Translations under genes and position numbers: made by a program
From: Bifidobacterium tibiigranuli
GTDB lineage: Bacteria > Actinomycetota > Actinomycetes > Actinomycetales > Bifidobacteriaceae
Assembly (NCBI RefSeq): GCF_009371885.1
Contig: NZ_QLZA01000004.1
Coordinates: forward strand, 1 to 64,000
DNA: 64,000 bases
Direction of reading: 5' to 3'
The notes under the pieces: generated by a model
What the model was told of the DNA's origin: nothing
Databases searched by the model: none
The model's input: only the letters and a program-made list of their open reading frames with translations
Part shown: positions 33,136 to 42,167 of the stretch, piece after piece
Position numbering within the stretch: position 1 is the first letter of the stretch
Layout: each line of letters begins with the position of its first letter

Positions 33136-33453
33136 TCAGAACATCTTGATGCCGGCGAACCACCAGATCAGGCCGCCCGCGGCCGACACGATGATCGCGC
33201 TGACGCCGCACACGAGCATGACGATCACCGAGATCTTCTGCCCGGTGCCCGATTGGACGATCTTGCTGCCTACCCAGCCCACCGCGGCGGCGATGAGCAG
33301 CCCGACGAGGACGTACAGGGCCGAGCCCTGGAACATCTGGATCAGGCTGCGCAGCGTCGCGTTCCAGGGCGCGTCGAACGTGGGGGTGATGGTGGACGGG
33401 TCGTCGGCGAGGATCGCCTGGGCCAGGTCCGTGGTGATATGCGGTCGAGTCAT
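33136..33453 (-). CDS. Small two-span membrane protein of the mating pore
   Basis: A 105-residue protein with two transmembrane helices (about 45-65, LYVLVGLLIAAAVGWVGSK, and 73-98, VIVMLVCGVSAIIVSAAGG). Size and position next to the TrbL-like gene fit a VirB2/PrgI-type subunit, but no cleavable signal is seen. RBS is weak. Confidence 0.65.
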   Translation of the reverse strand: MTRPHITTDLAQAILADDPSTITPTFDAPWNATLRSLIQMFQGSALYVLVGLLIAAAVGWVGSKIVQSGTGQKISVIVMLVCGVSAIIVSAAGGLIWWFAGIKMF

Positions 33454-33563
33454 GTCAATGGCTTCTTTCTTCTTGTTGTTCGTTCATTGGTTGGCTGGAT
33501 GATGGGCTGGATGCCGCGGCGGCGGCGAGCGTCCCCGGCTCGCGGCGGCCCGGATGGCCGCGC

Positions 33564-34202
33564 TCATAGCCCGACCTTGCCGGCCAGCCAGCCGATCGTC
33601 TGGCCGGCCTTGTCCCTGATGGCCTGGTAGCCCTGCAGCAAGGTCTTCGCCACGCCCTGCTTGCGCACGATCTGCACCCCGGCCTTCAGGTCGTCGATCA
33701 CGCTGTCGGCTGCGGCCTTGCCGGCCTGGACGGCCGAGCCGGCCGCGCCGGGGATGTCCCCGTGAGACGCCTTGCTCTTCGCCTCGCCCCACGCCTTGCC
33801 CGCCGCGTCGCTCTGCGCATGGGCCTCGCCCAGGCTCTGCGCCGCCGCGGCGCCGACCTGCGCGGCCAGCGGGGATCCGGGCCCGTACCCGGCTCCGATC
33901 TGCCCGTCGGGCGCGGCCGTGACGCTCACGCCCTGCGGGATCGCGTCGAGGCCCGTGCCCCAGGTCACCGCCATCGGCAGCGCCGTGACGAGCGTGGCGG
34001 CCAGCAGGCAGGAGAGGATGGCGATGCCGCCCCGGCCCTGCGCGATGAAGAAGTTGCCGCTGATCTTGGCCGCTGCCCACCACACGCAGGCGACGACCAG
34101 GCCGAGCACGAGCAGCAGGACCAGCGTGCCCAGCAGCGTTCCCACCAGGCTCTTGAGCTGGGGCGGGACCCATGAGTAGTCGATATGCGGTTTGATGGTC
34201 AT
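33564..34202 (-). CDS. Membrane protein of the transfer operon
   Basis: A 212-residue protein with two transmembrane helices near the N-terminus (about 23-47, LLGTLVLLLVLGLVVACVWW; 60-80, GIAILSCLLAATLVTALPM) and an Ala/Gly-rich outer part that looks helical (VGAAAAQSLGEAHAQSDAAG). It may be a pilin-like or lytic-complex partner. It has AGGCTAGGAA before ATG and lies after the hydrolase gene. No family recognised. Confidence 0.65.
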   Translation of the reverse strand: MTIKPHIDYSWVPPQLKSLVGTLLGTLVLLLVLGLVVACVWWAAAKISGNFFIAQGRGGIAILSCLLAATLVTALPMAVTWGTGLDAIPQGVSVTAAPDGQIGAGYGPGSPLAAQVGAAAAQSLGEAHAQSDAAGKAWGEAKSKASHGDIPGAAGSAVQAGKAAADSVIDDLKAGVQIVRKQGVAKTLLQGYQAIRDKAGQTIGWLAGKVGL

Positions 34203-34219
34203 TTCCTAGCCTTCTCTCT

Positions 34220-35335
34220 CTAGTACCAGTGCGGGCTGCGCGACTGCCACAGGCTCCAGGCGGCGCACGGCGTCCCGTAGTCGGGCCGGCCCTTGATGTA
34301 GCCCAGGCCCCATTTGATCTGCGTGGTCGCGTTCGTCTTCCAGTCGCTCCCGGCGGAGCTCATCTTGTCGGCGGGCAGCGCCTGGGGGATGCCGTACGCG
34401 CCCGACCCGGGGTTCTCGGCGTCCGCGCGCCACCCGGACTCGTGGTCCCAGAGCTGCTCGAGGCACGAGTACTGCCTGTCCGCGTCGTCCGGCCACTGCT
34501 GCCTGACGAGCTGGCGGGCGGCGTCCTTGGCCTGGCCCACGGATCCGTTGGTCACGGCCGCCGCGTTCAGCACGCTCGCGCCGTCCGCGTCGCACTGCGC
34601 CGTATCCTGCGCGGCGGATGCCGTGCCGCCGTCCGCGCCCGGCGTGGACTTCGCGTTGGGGTCGTGCCGATACACCTGGGTGAGCCCCGCGTCCAGGTAG
34701 GGGCCGATGCCGATCTCCTGGTCCGCGCCCTTGCCCTGGTCTCCGGGCATGCCGTCCTCGGTGCCCGAGGGCGTGGCGTGCCGGGCCCCGGCGAACAGGC
34801 CGCCGCCCACGTACACCTCGGTGTGCTCCGTCGGGTTCACGACGATGTCGCCGCGCTTCAGGGACTGCCTGGCGTCGTGGAAGTCGCCGCTCCACGTCAG
34901 GTGCGCGAATCCGACGGCCGTGAGCGCCTGTCCCTCGCTCATCGTGTTGAACGGGGCGGCCGGAAGCCCGGCCACGCCCGCGTGTCTGACCGCGAAGTAC
35001 ACCAGGCTCGAGCAGTCGTAGTCGGGGTTGCCGCCGCGCCGGTTCTGCGAGTAGCCGTGCGAGTCGTCGTTCGCCGTGGCCTCCATGAACGTGGCGACCT
35101 GCTCGGCCACCGGGTCGTCGGAATGCTCCGGCGCCCGGTACGAGGCGTTCGACGCGTTCGCCGTGCCCTGCCCTGCGGCCACGGCGTCGCCGCCCGACGC
35201 GTCGGACTGGCCGCATCCGGAGAGCATCATGCCGCCCAGCAGGGCGAACAGGAGCATCAGCGGGGCGAGCACGCCCGCCGCCACGGCTACCAGTACGCCG
35301 ATCAGCGCATGCGACGAGCTTTTGGAGCCGTTCAC
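34220..35335 (-). CDS. NlpC/P60 and lysozyme-like cell-wall hydrolase
   Basis: A 371-residue two-domain hydrolase that would open peptidoglycan for the mating pore. An N-terminal membrane segment (about 10-38) ends in SGCG, which could be a lipobox. The NlpC/P60 domain holds the catalytic cysteine in YDCSSLVYF (about 107) and a later HTEVYVGGG histidine. A transglycosylase-like domain follows with LWDHESGW (glutamate near 297) and GAYGIPQALPADKM. This order is typical of conjugation hydrolases such as TcpG/Orf14. GTG start overlaps the upstream stop. Confidence 0.87.
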   Translation of the reverse strand: MNGSKSSSHALIGVLVAVAAGVLAPLMLLFALLGGMMLSGCGQSDASGGDAVAAGQGTANASNASYRAPEHSDDPVAEQVATFMEATANDDSHGYSQNRRGGNPDYDCSSLVYFAVRHAGVAGLPAAPFNTMSEGQALTAVGFAHLTWSGDFHDARQSLKRGDIVVNPTEHTEVYVGGGLFAGARHATPSGTEDGMPGDQGKGADQEIGIGPYLDAGLTQVYRHDPNAKSTPGADGGTASAAQDTAQCDADGASVLNAAAVTNGSVGQAKDAARQLVRQQWPDDADRQYSCLEQLWDHESGWRADAENPGSGAYGIPQALPADKMSSAGSDWKTNATTQIKWGLGYIKGRPDYGTPCAAWSLWQSRSPHWY

Positions 35336-35652
35336 GCGGCCAGCCCCGGGACGGGCAGCGGCAGGCTGGGAAGGGCGTGCGGCACGAGCGCGTACAGCGC
35401 CTGCCATCCCTCGGCCATGAAGACCAGGACGAGCACGCCCGTGAGCAGCCAGCAGGCGGCCGCGAGCAGCGCGCACGCCAGGCGCATGGCCTCGTAGCGG
35501 CTGGACCGGGACATCTGCCGGGCGAACGCGGAGGCGAACAGGAGGGCCGCGAGCAGGCCGAGGCGTGCGGGCAGCGGCCATGAGACGAGCAGCATGCAGG
35601 CGCCGGAGAGCATCGAGCCGAGCGCGGCGAACAGATCCATCATCGATCCCAT
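35332..35652 (-). CDS. Small polytopic membrane protein
   Basis: A 106-residue protein with three hydrophobic segments (about 10-26, 30-45, 60-82) and a Pro/Leu-rich tail (ALPSLPLPVPGLAA). It overlaps the hydrolase start by four bases. A second ATG three codons on is possible. It is likely a membrane part of the mating pore. Confidence 0.65.
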   Translation of the reverse strand: MGSMMDLFAALGSMLSGACMLLVSWPLPARLGLLAALLFASAFARQMSRSSRYEAMRLACALLAAACWLLTGVLVLVFMAEGWQALYALVPHALPSLPLPVPGLAA

Positions 35653-35657
35653 CACTC

Positions 35658-36095
35658 TTACCTGCGCTTCGATGGCAGCAGGGCGAAGACGACCGTGGGC
35701 AGCATGCACAGCGGGTAGGTCACCAGGATGAAGTAGACGGCCGCGGCGGTCGCGTTCCCGTCCCCGTCCAGCGCAATGGCGGGCACGAACACGGCGCACG
35801 CCGCGGCGAACAGGACCGGGGCGAGCACCAGGCACATGACGGGCCTGCCGATCCCGGCGTCCCGGCCGCGGCGCACCACGGCCGGGCACAGCGCGACGAG
35901 GAACAGGAGCGTCCACGCGCACAATGCGGCGACGGCCCAGGCGTGCGGCTCCCCCAGCAGCCAGCCGCCTAGCAGCGCGCCGACCAGGCACAGCGGGGCG
36001 AACACGGGCCAGAACACGGCGCGGGGCATGCGCGCCGGAGCGCCCAGCGGCCTCCACGCGCCCAGCACGGCCGCAGTGGAACGACGATCGGTCAT
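35658..36095 (-). CDS. Polytopic membrane protein, first gene of the transfer operon
   Basis: A 145-residue protein with four transmembrane segments (FWPVFAPLCLVGALLGGWLL, AWAVAALCAWTLLFLVALC, VMCLVLAPVLFAAACAVFV and AVYFILVTYPLCMLPTVVF). RBS GGAAGGGAGATG. It is divergent from a membrane coiled-coil gene, so promoters for both probably lie in 36096-36265, where TAGAAT (36181-36186) could be the rightward -10. Function unknown. Confidence 0.65.
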   Translation of the reverse strand: MTDRRSTAAVLGAWRPLGAPARMPRAVFWPVFAPLCLVGALLGGWLLGEPHAWAVAALCAWTLLFLVALCPAVVRRGRDAGIGRPVMCLVLAPVLFAAACAVFVPAIALDGDGNATAAAVYFILVTYPLCMLPTVVFALLPSKRR

Positions 36096-36265
36096 GACAG
36101 CATCTCCCTTCCTTGGAGAACGGCAAAAAACGAAAACGGAAGCGTGACGGGCAGCATCCGGAGCGCCGCGCCATGCGGGTTAGAATCTGCTCGAACCCCG
36201 GCGGGAGAGCCGATGCCACGGGCACGGCCGCATGCGGGGGACGATTCACGGGAACGGAGCGTCGC

Positions 36266-37468
36266 ATGGGCGATTGGATGGACGAATGGGGCCAGTACGG
36301 CCCGCAGGGCGAGAGGAAGGAGCGGCTCGACGCGCTGCGCGCGCGCCTGGACGCGCGGCCCCGGCCCGACGTCGAGTCCGAGGACGAGGACGAAGGCCCC
36401 CGGCAGGACGAGCGCGAGGAAGACCGGGAGGACGAGCCCGCCGAGCGGATCCCCGTCGAGCCGGCCGGCGAGGCCGAGAGCACGGCGCCGCTCGATCTTG
36501 AGGCCGTGGCCGAAGCCGGCGGCACCGAGGATGCGACGGCCGGGCCGTCGCACAGGCGCGCGCTGCGCGCGGCCGCGATCGTGCTTGCCGTCCTCGCGGC
36601 GGGAGGCGTGGGAGCCGTTGCCGTGAGCGGCGTGCAGGCCAGCCAGATACGCGGCCTGCAGGCCTCCTGCCAGGACGCGCGGCATGCCCAGGGCCAGGCG
36701 TTCGACCGGCTCGGCGAGGCGATGCATGGCGACGCCGCGGCATTGTCCAGGCTGCCCGCCAGCGCGGTCCAGGACCCCGGGAAGGTCACGGCCCTGGCCG
36801 CCCTGCTCAGGAACGCTCCGAAGCCGGCCGCCGCCGACTGCGCCGCAGGAGGGCGAGGCGGGCTGCGCGCCGGCATCGATGCGCTGGACGCGGCCGCGAA
36901 GGCCGCCCAGGAGCGCAGCGGCCGGATCGAGGCGGCCGGCAAGGCCGTGCAGGCCAGCCGCGACGCGAGGATCCTGGCCGACGCGAAGGCCTCGCTGCGC
37001 CAGACGATCGGCCAGGGCAAGGCCCAGCTCAAGGACTCCTCCGGCAAGGTCAAGGACGAGGCCGCGCGGACGGCCCTGCAGCACGCGATCGACGCGGCGG
37101 GAAAGACCCTCGCCGGAACTGCGACGGGCCCCAGAACGTACCGGGACTCCCAGAGCGCGCTGCAGGCCGCGATGAAGAGCGTCGGCGACAGCATGGCCGC
37201 CAGGCAGAAGGACGATGCGGCCAAGGCCGCGGCCGCCCAGAACAGCGCGCCCGCCCCTGCCGCGAACGAGCAGCAGGCCCCGGCGCCCGCTCCCGCCCAG
37301 CAGGGCGGCGGAGGATACGCGCCAGGCGGATACTCCGCTCCGCGACGCCAGGCCCCGGCTCCGGCGCCAGCCCCCGCGCCGGCCCCGGCCCCCAGTCAGG
37401 GAGGCGGGACGGGCGGCTGGTCCGTGCCGCCCGTCCAGCACGGCATCCCGATGCCCGATCATCTGTGA
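36266..37468 (+). CDS. Membrane-anchored coiled-coil protein with Pro/Gln tail (paralog of 42168-43265)
   Basis: A 400-residue protein: acidic cytoplasmic N-terminus (1-110), one transmembrane helix (about 110-130, IVLAVLAAGGVGAVAVSG), a helical outer part (about 130-310) with the repeated pattern GKV-D---R-AL--AI--A-KTL, and a Pro/Ala/Gln/Gly-rich tail. The gene on the other side of the adhesin shares this plan and motif. These proteins probably stay at the membrane and reach into the cell wall beside the adhesin. GGAACGGAGC precedes ATG. No known family. Confidence 0.65.
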   Translation: MGDWMDEWGQYGPQGERKERLDALRARLDARPRPDVESEDEDEGPRQDEREEDREDEPAERIPVEPAGEAESTAPLDLEAVAEAGGTEDATAGPSHRRALRAAAIVLAVLAAGGVGAVAVSGVQASQIRGLQASCQDARHAQGQAFDRLGEAMHGDAAALSRLPASAVQDPGKVTALAALLRNAPKPAAADCAAGGRGGLRAGIDALDAAAKAAQERSGRIEAAGKAVQASRDARILADAKASLRQTIGQGKAQLKDSSGKVKDEAARTALQHAIDAAGKTLAGTATGPRTYRDSQSALQAAMKSVGDSMAARQKDDAAKAAAAQNSAPAPAANEQQAPAPAPAQQGGGGYAPGGYSAPRRQAPAPAPAPAPAPAPSQGGGTGGWSVPPVQHGIPMPDHL

Positions 37469-37496
37469 TCCGCAAGCCATCGAGCGCCTCCCTCCC

Positions 37497-37562
37497 AAGA
37501 AGTTAAGAAGATAAGAAGATAAGAAAACAAGAAGTTAAGAAGTTAGGAAAACAGGAAGTTGA
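37497..37562. repeat. AT-rich tandem repeat of AAGAAGTTA words
   Basis: About 66 bp built from AAGAAGTTA, AAGAAGATA and AAGAAAACA units. The same words occur at 8013-8060 and, inverted, at 43366-43440. It lies in the 331-bp gap between convergent genes, which also has GAGGGGC/GCCCCTT-type hairpins and the adhesin terminator. Confidence 0.65.
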
Positions 37563-37763
37563 ATGTCCGGAGCCGTGTAAGGCCGGCCCCGGACGAGGGG
37601 CGTCGCCCCTTCTCCCGTGGGGATTGCGGGAGAGCGGGCGGCACCTTCATTTATTCAGGACTCGCCGCACGGGTTCGCGATGCGGCGAAGAGTTCCCCGG
37701 CCGGCGGCCCGCTTCTCAGCGGGACGCCATCCCCAAGCCGGGACATGCGCGGGAAGGGCAGGG

Positions 37764-37793
37764 GCCGCCCATGGCGCGAAGGCCACGGGCGGC
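37764..37793 (-). terminator. Terminator hairpin of the adhesin gene
   Basis: GCCGCCC-A-TGGC pairs with GCCA-C-GGGCGGC (one A/C mismatch), loop GCGAAG, seven bases past the adhesin stop on the minus strand. There is no T-run. Confidence 0.55.
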
Positions 37794-37799
37794 ATGCGC

Positions 37800-40700
37800 C
37801 TACTCGGCCGAATCCTCGGAGCCGGCCGCCATCGACGCCGCGGCGTGGGCCGCGTGGCGCCTGCGCGTCACGAGCATCACGGCGGCGCCGCCAGCCAGCG
37901 CGACGACCACGAGCACGACGCCCGCTATCGGCGCGCCGGTCTGGGCGAGCTGCTCGAGCTTCGTCGGGACCTTGCCGTTCCAATCGTCTTGGTTCGACGT
38001 CACCGGCGTGTCCGAGCACAGGGTCCTGCCATCGACGTGGACCGCGTTCCTGGGCGGGACCGGCTCGCCGGCCTTGCCGTTGCCGAACGGGTTCTGGTCG
38101 CTGGCCGGGCACTCGAACAGCGGGGTGCCGGTGACCTTGGCGCGGTCGGTGTGCACCGTGGCGACGCCCCGAAGGGTGCCGGTCACGTCCACATGGTCGC
38201 CGGGCTTCAACACCAGCGTGTCCCAGTTGGCGGGGTACTTGAGATCCGTCACGGTGCCGTCGCCGGCGATCGTATGGTCCTCGAGCTTGAGGTCCTTGGC
38301 CTGGAAGACGGCTCCGTGGCTCTCGGGATCATTGCTGGTGTTGGTGATCGTGAACACGATGGTCGTGTCGCCGGTCACGCTCAGCGCGTCCTTGGGGTCG
38401 TTGCGGTCGCCCTTGAACAGGCCGCTCTTCTCATCCCACTTGACGATGTGGATGGAGGGGGTCAGCTGCGGAGTGCGGGTCCACACGATATTGCTCGGCA
38501 GGACCTTGTCGTTGTAGTGCTCAACGAACTGGTTGGCCTGCTTCTCGGTGACGGCGATGCGCGTGCACTGGATGTACGCGCGCCATCCCGCCTCGTGCGC
38601 GTTGTCAGCGCTCACGAGCGCCTTGTAGGCGCTGGTGGCGCTGACGGTGACCACGCCGGCTGGGTCCTGCTGGGCGGTGAACAGGTCGGAGCCGAACTCG
38701 GAGGAGTCGAATCCGCTGCCGGCGATCTTGCTGCCCTTGTCCGCGACGATCTTGCCGTCCTTGTACAGGTCGGCCTGCGCGTACACGGCCCACTGGCCCG
38801 TGTACTGGTCGACCTTCGTATTCAACTGGTCGGCGATGTCCCATCGGTCCACTGCCGGGTAGGCGCGGCTGGCGGGGATCGTCGAGCTGTCGAGCTGGTA
38901 GAGGAACGTGCTGTTCAGCCACACGGACTGCCCGTTGATGGATGCCCCGCCGACCTTGATGGTCACGTCCTTGACCGGGTTGATCGGGGCCAGCGGGTTG
39001 GAGACCTGATTGGTCTGCTTGCGCATGTCGTTGACGACCTGGGTGGCCGTGTTCTTCACGACGTAGCCCTTGGACACCTTGATGACCGTGTAGGGCATGA
39101 CCAGCTGGTACGACTGGCCGAGCAGGGACTGGTCGATCGCGGGGCTCTTCAGCGCGTCGTGCTTGTCGCTTTTCGCGTAGGCCGCGAGGTCCGCCGGCTG
39201 CGGGTCGCCTTTCACCGTGGCTCCGGTCGCAGGCACCTTCGTGTCCACGGTCCTCGCGAACGCGTAGACGACGCCGTCGATCACCTTGATGTTGAACCTG
39301 GACGTGTAGTCCTTGCCGTCCGCGCCCAGCACCGCGATCTTGGACTGGTCGATCGACACGTACTGCTCGTCGAAGTCGTCCACGATGCCCAGCTTCCACA
39401 CGTCGTACGCCTGGTTCTGCTGCTTGGCGTCCAGGGTGACGGTGTAGGTGCCGGTGTCGCCCAGCATGAGCGTCCGCCCGTCGATGGAGATGGTCGGGTC
39501 GCCCTGCCTGGAGCCCTGCGTGTCCGTCTTCACGGGGGTGAAGGCCGGGGGCACGTTGAACACCACGTTGGACGGGGTCAGCGAATTGTTCAGGGTGAGC
39601 ATCCACTGGTTGTCGACCTTGTGGTCCGTGGGAGCGCTCTTGGAGACGGTGCCCTCGAAGCGCAGCTGGATGCGCGGGTTGCCGCCCGCCTTCCAGCCTG
39701 CGAGGAGCGCCTGGTCGCTGATCGTGGCCTGCGCCAGGTGCTTCGCGTCGTCCCACTTGGTCGCGTACGCGCTCTTGGGGATGACCTTGCCCGTGTTCAG
39801 ATCCATGAGTTCCAGGGTCTGCTTGTCGGGCTGCAGGTACTGGTCGTAGGTGTCCGTGAGAACCAGGTTCCTCACGCCGTAGGCGAGGGTGTCGGGGAGC
39901 TTGGGGGTGGTGAGCAGCTGGTATTCGACCCGCTGGCCGGGGAAGACGACCTTGCCGTCCACGCTGGCCTGATTGCCGCCCTGGCTGGCTTCGCCGATCA
40001 CGTCCTTCTTGACCGGTGGCACGTAGCCGCAGATCGCCGGGACGTTGGTCGGCGTGGTCACGTCGTTCACGCTCTCCGAGCCGGAGTTCGTGAACCGGGT
40101 GCTGTTCGCGTCGCAGAACTCAAGCTCGTCGCCGGGCTGCTTGCCGTGGTCGGCGCGCACCTGGGCCGCGCCCTTGCCGTTGGCGAAGTTCACCGTCATC
40201 GGCACGAGCAGGGTGACCTGCAGTGGCGTCTTCAGCCCCTTGAGCTTGGCCAGGTAGGCCGGCTTCGCGGTCGCGCTGGCCTTCGAGCCATTCAGTGCGA
40301 TCTTGAACTGGCTGGTGACGTCCTTGCCCTTGGTGGCGATGTCGTTGACCGACGCGCTCACGTAGTGGCCGTTGGCGTCGGACTGCCCGTTCGCCTCGTA
40401 CACGCGGATCGAGGATGCCGGTTCGGGGTCCACGAGGTAGTCCGAGGCCGTCCAGTCATCCGCCAGCGCGAGCTTCGTGGGGGCCTGGATCAGGTTCGCG
40501 TCCACGGTCCCGTTGACCACGGAGGCGACCCGGTCTTCATCCAAGAACACGTTGTTGTCAGCGCCGGTCGCGTTGGTGCGCCCCGGGTCGACGACCGTCT
40601 GCCACTTGCCGTCAGCGCCCAGCTTGACCCAGGACTTGTCGGGGGCCGGCGTCCAGGTGGGGAACTCGTGCTCGTCCGTGGATGCGGCGGGATGCTCGTT

Positions 40701-42002
40701 CCAGGTCACCTTGGCGATGTCCTTGACCTTGTTCACGTCAGGCTTCGAGACCGTCACATCGAACGAGAACTCGTACGAGTGGTCCGAGGGCAGGAAGGAC
40801 TTGTACGGCTGGTTGCGCGTCGCGCTGACCGTGTTCTTGGCCTTGTCCCATGTGATCGCGAAGTCCGCGCTCACGTCCTTGTTGCCGTCGTCCTTGTCGA
40901 TCAGCTTGTAGTTGCCGACCGTGTACTTGACGCCGTTGGGGGTGATCTGGTCGCTGAATGCCATGGCGTAGCCGAACAGGCCCGTCTTGGACGTGATCAC
41001 GGTGCGGTTGACCATCTGGCTGGCGCTCACGCCCTTGTCGATGCTCTTGGCCGGCGGGGCCGGGGGCACGTCCGTGACCGTGAAGTCCTCGCCCGCGGCG
41101 CACGCCGGGGTGTTCACGGCGGCGCCCATGTGGCCCTGCTTGGCGACCTGCGCGCTGAAGCAGTAATGGCCCGGCACCCAGCCGTTCGCCATGCCGAAGT
41201 CCTTCGGGGTGAAGTCGTCCGAGCCGGTCGCGCCCTGGTTGGGCATCGCCTTGTCCCGGTTCGCCTCCGCTCCCGGCACGATGCCGGCCGCGGACCCGGC
41301 GTACTTCAGATGCGTGCTCACCGTCACGTTCTCTGCGACCGAGCTGCCCGAACGGTCCAGCGTGACCGTGTCATGCACCGGATCGTTCGACCCGGCCTTC
41401 GGTGCGGTCGAGGCCTGCGTGTTCACGGTCAGGTTGTATGTGGGTGGGGCGGGCTGGTTCTTCGCCAGCACGATCACGCGCAGCGAAGCGCCCAGATTCG
41501 CGTTGATGACCTCATCGGCCAAAGTGCTCAGGGTATGGTTGCCGCGCTTGTCGGTCCACGGGCTTGCCGCGTTCCAGTTTATGCCCTGGTAGTTGTAGGT
41601 CTTTCCGGCTACCTCGTCAGCCCATTTCTGGTGCCACAGGCCGCTGTCCGCCCAGTTGCTGATACCGGTGAATGTGTGGCTGTCGTCGTTGCCGACGATG
41701 CCCACGCCGACCAGCCGGCAGTCGGCCGCGCCCTCGCCCGTGTAGCTCGCCTGGCACTGGCCGATCGCCTGGCCCAGCGACGTGTTGATCACGTCGTTGG
41801 CCGTGCCCGCCGTGCCGCCGCCCGTGCCGCCGCCGCCATCCGATCCCGTGCCGCCGCCCGCGTCGGCCATCGCCACCGCCGGCGCGGCCAGCGTGGCCAG
41901 CGCCGCGACGCCGGCAACCAGGGCGCGCCAGGCCTTCTTGCGCGCCAGGCCGGGATGATCGCTCCCGGTCTCGCGTGCGCTGTGTTTCAGATTGAACCCC
42001 AT
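37800..42002 (-). CDS. Large sortase-anchored adhesin with tandem isopeptide-like domains
   Basis: A 1400-residue surface protein. The signal peptide is about 1-47 (AWRALVAGVAALATLAAPAV), with a Gly-rich linker and an N-terminal domain with two Cys. Several beta domains follow; three share a motif (VDGKVVFPGQRVEYQ, IDGRTLMLGDTGTYT, INGQSVWLNSTFLYQ), recalling the isopeptide-forming C-terminal domains of AgI/II adhesins. The C-terminus has the LAQTG sortase motif (about 1354), a transmembrane helix and RRRH. No sortase gene is in the window, so a chromosomal (class E-type) sortase would anchor it. It probably brings donor and recipient together. RBS GGAGGAGAGCC. Confidence 0.85.
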   Translation of the reverse strand: MGFNLKHSARETGSDHPGLARKKAWRALVAGVAALATLAAPAVAMADAGGGTGSDGGGGTGGGTAGTANDVINTSLGQAIGQCQASYTGEGAADCRLVGVGIVGNDDSHTFTGISNWADSGLWHQKWADEVAGKTYNYQGINWNAASPWTDKRGNHTLSTLADEVINANLGASLRVIVLAKNQPAPPTYNLTVNTQASTAPKAGSNDPVHDTVTLDRSGSSVAENVTVSTHLKYAGSAAGIVPGAEANRDKAMPNQGATGSDDFTPKDFGMANGWVPGHYCFSAQVAKQGHMGAAVNTPACAAGEDFTVTDVPPAPPAKSIDKGVSASQMVNRTVITSKTGLFGYAMAFSDQITPNGVKYTVGNYKLIDKDDGNKDVSADFAITWDKAKNTVSATRNQPYKSFLPSDHSYEFSFDVTVSKPDVNKVKDIAKVTWNEHPAASTDEHEFPTWTPAPDKSWVKLGADGKWQTVVDPGRTNATGADNNVFLDEDRVASVVNGTVDANLIQAPTKLALADDWTASDYLVDPEPASSIRVYEANGQSDANGHYVSASVNDIATKGKDVTSQFKIALNGSKASATAKPAYLAKLKGLKTPLQVTLLVPMTVNFANGKGAAQVRADHGKQPGDELEFCDANSTRFTNSGSESVNDVTTPTNVPAICGYVPPVKKDVIGEASQGGNQASVDGKVVFPGQRVEYQLLTTPKLPDTLAYGVRNLVLTDTYDQYLQPDKQTLELMDLNTGKVIPKSAYATKWDDAKHLAQATISDQALLAGWKAGGNPRIQLRFEGTVSKSAPTDHKVDNQWMLTLNNSLTPSNVVFNVPPAFTPVKTDTQGSRQGDPTISIDGRTLMLGDTGTYTVTLDAKQQNQAYDVWKLGIVDDFDEQYVSIDQSKIAVLGADGKDYTSRFNIKVIDGVVYAFARTVDTKVPATGATVKGDPQPADLAAYAKSDKHDALKSPAIDQSLLGQSYQLVMPYTVIKVSKGYVVKNTATQVVNDMRKQTNQVSNPLAPINPVKDVTIKVGGASINGQSVWLNSTFLYQLDSSTIPASRAYPAVDRWDIADQLNTKVDQYTGQWAVYAQADLYKDGKIVADKGSKIAGSGFDSSEFGSDLFTAQQDPAGVVTVSATSAYKALVSADNAHEAGWRAYIQCTRIAVTEKQANQFVEHYNDKVLPSNIVWTRTPQLTPSIHIVKWDEKSGLFKGDRNDPKDALSVTGDTTIVFTITNTSNDPESHGAVFQAKDLKLEDHTIAGDGTVTDLKYPANWDTLVLKPGDHVDVTGTLRGVATVHTDRAKVTGTPLFECPASDQNPFGNGKAGEPVPPRNAVHVDGRTLCSDTPVTSNQDDWNGKVPTKLEQLAQTGAPIAGVVLVVVALAGGAAVMLVTRRRHAAHAAASMAAGSEDSAE

Positions 42003-42018
42003 AAGGCTCTCCTCCGAT

Positions 42019-42034
42019 TTCTGTCATGACAGAA
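42019..42034. promoter_or_regulatory. Perfect palindrome in the adhesin 5' region
   Basis: TTCTGTCATGACAGAA is a perfect 16-bp palindrome 16 bp ahead of the adhesin ATG; a GAAGCCC/GGGCTTC hairpin overlaps it (42032-42049). A dimeric regulator could bind here, or the hairpins could act on the mRNA. Confidence 0.55.
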
Positions 42035-42106
42035 GCCCGGATGGGCTTCCCGACATCAATCAGACCACCGGCGACACGCCGTAGCCGAGGACAAGCGTCA
42101 CTATTT

Positions 42107-42151
42107 TTTTATAAAAAATCCGCCCCCCCAATTATTAGGGAGACGCGGATT
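42107..42151 (-). terminator. Rho-independent terminator
   Basis: AATCCGC/GCGGATT arms (42145-42151, 42117-42123) followed on the minus strand by TTTTTTAT. It ends the leftward membrane gene upstream of the adhesin, so the adhesin has its own promoter. Confidence 0.85.
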
Positions 42152-42167
42152 CTTATTGATCGATGGA

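Noticed and set aside
37497..37562. Short tandem repeat resembling a CRISPR array
   Set aside because: The units are only about 9 bp without spacers of constant length, and there are no cas genes. The same holds for 8013-8060 and 43366-43440.
37800..42002. A sortase gene for the LAQTG protein
   Set aside because: No sortase-like cysteine transpeptidase is encoded anywhere in the window, so anchoring must rely on a host enzyme.
37617..42029. A 1470-codon open frame on the plus strand, antisense to the adhesin gene
   Set aside because: It has no ribosome site or domain, and its length follows from the GC-rich third positions of the real gene on the other strand. The adhesin on the minus strand has a signal peptide, repeated domains and an anchor.
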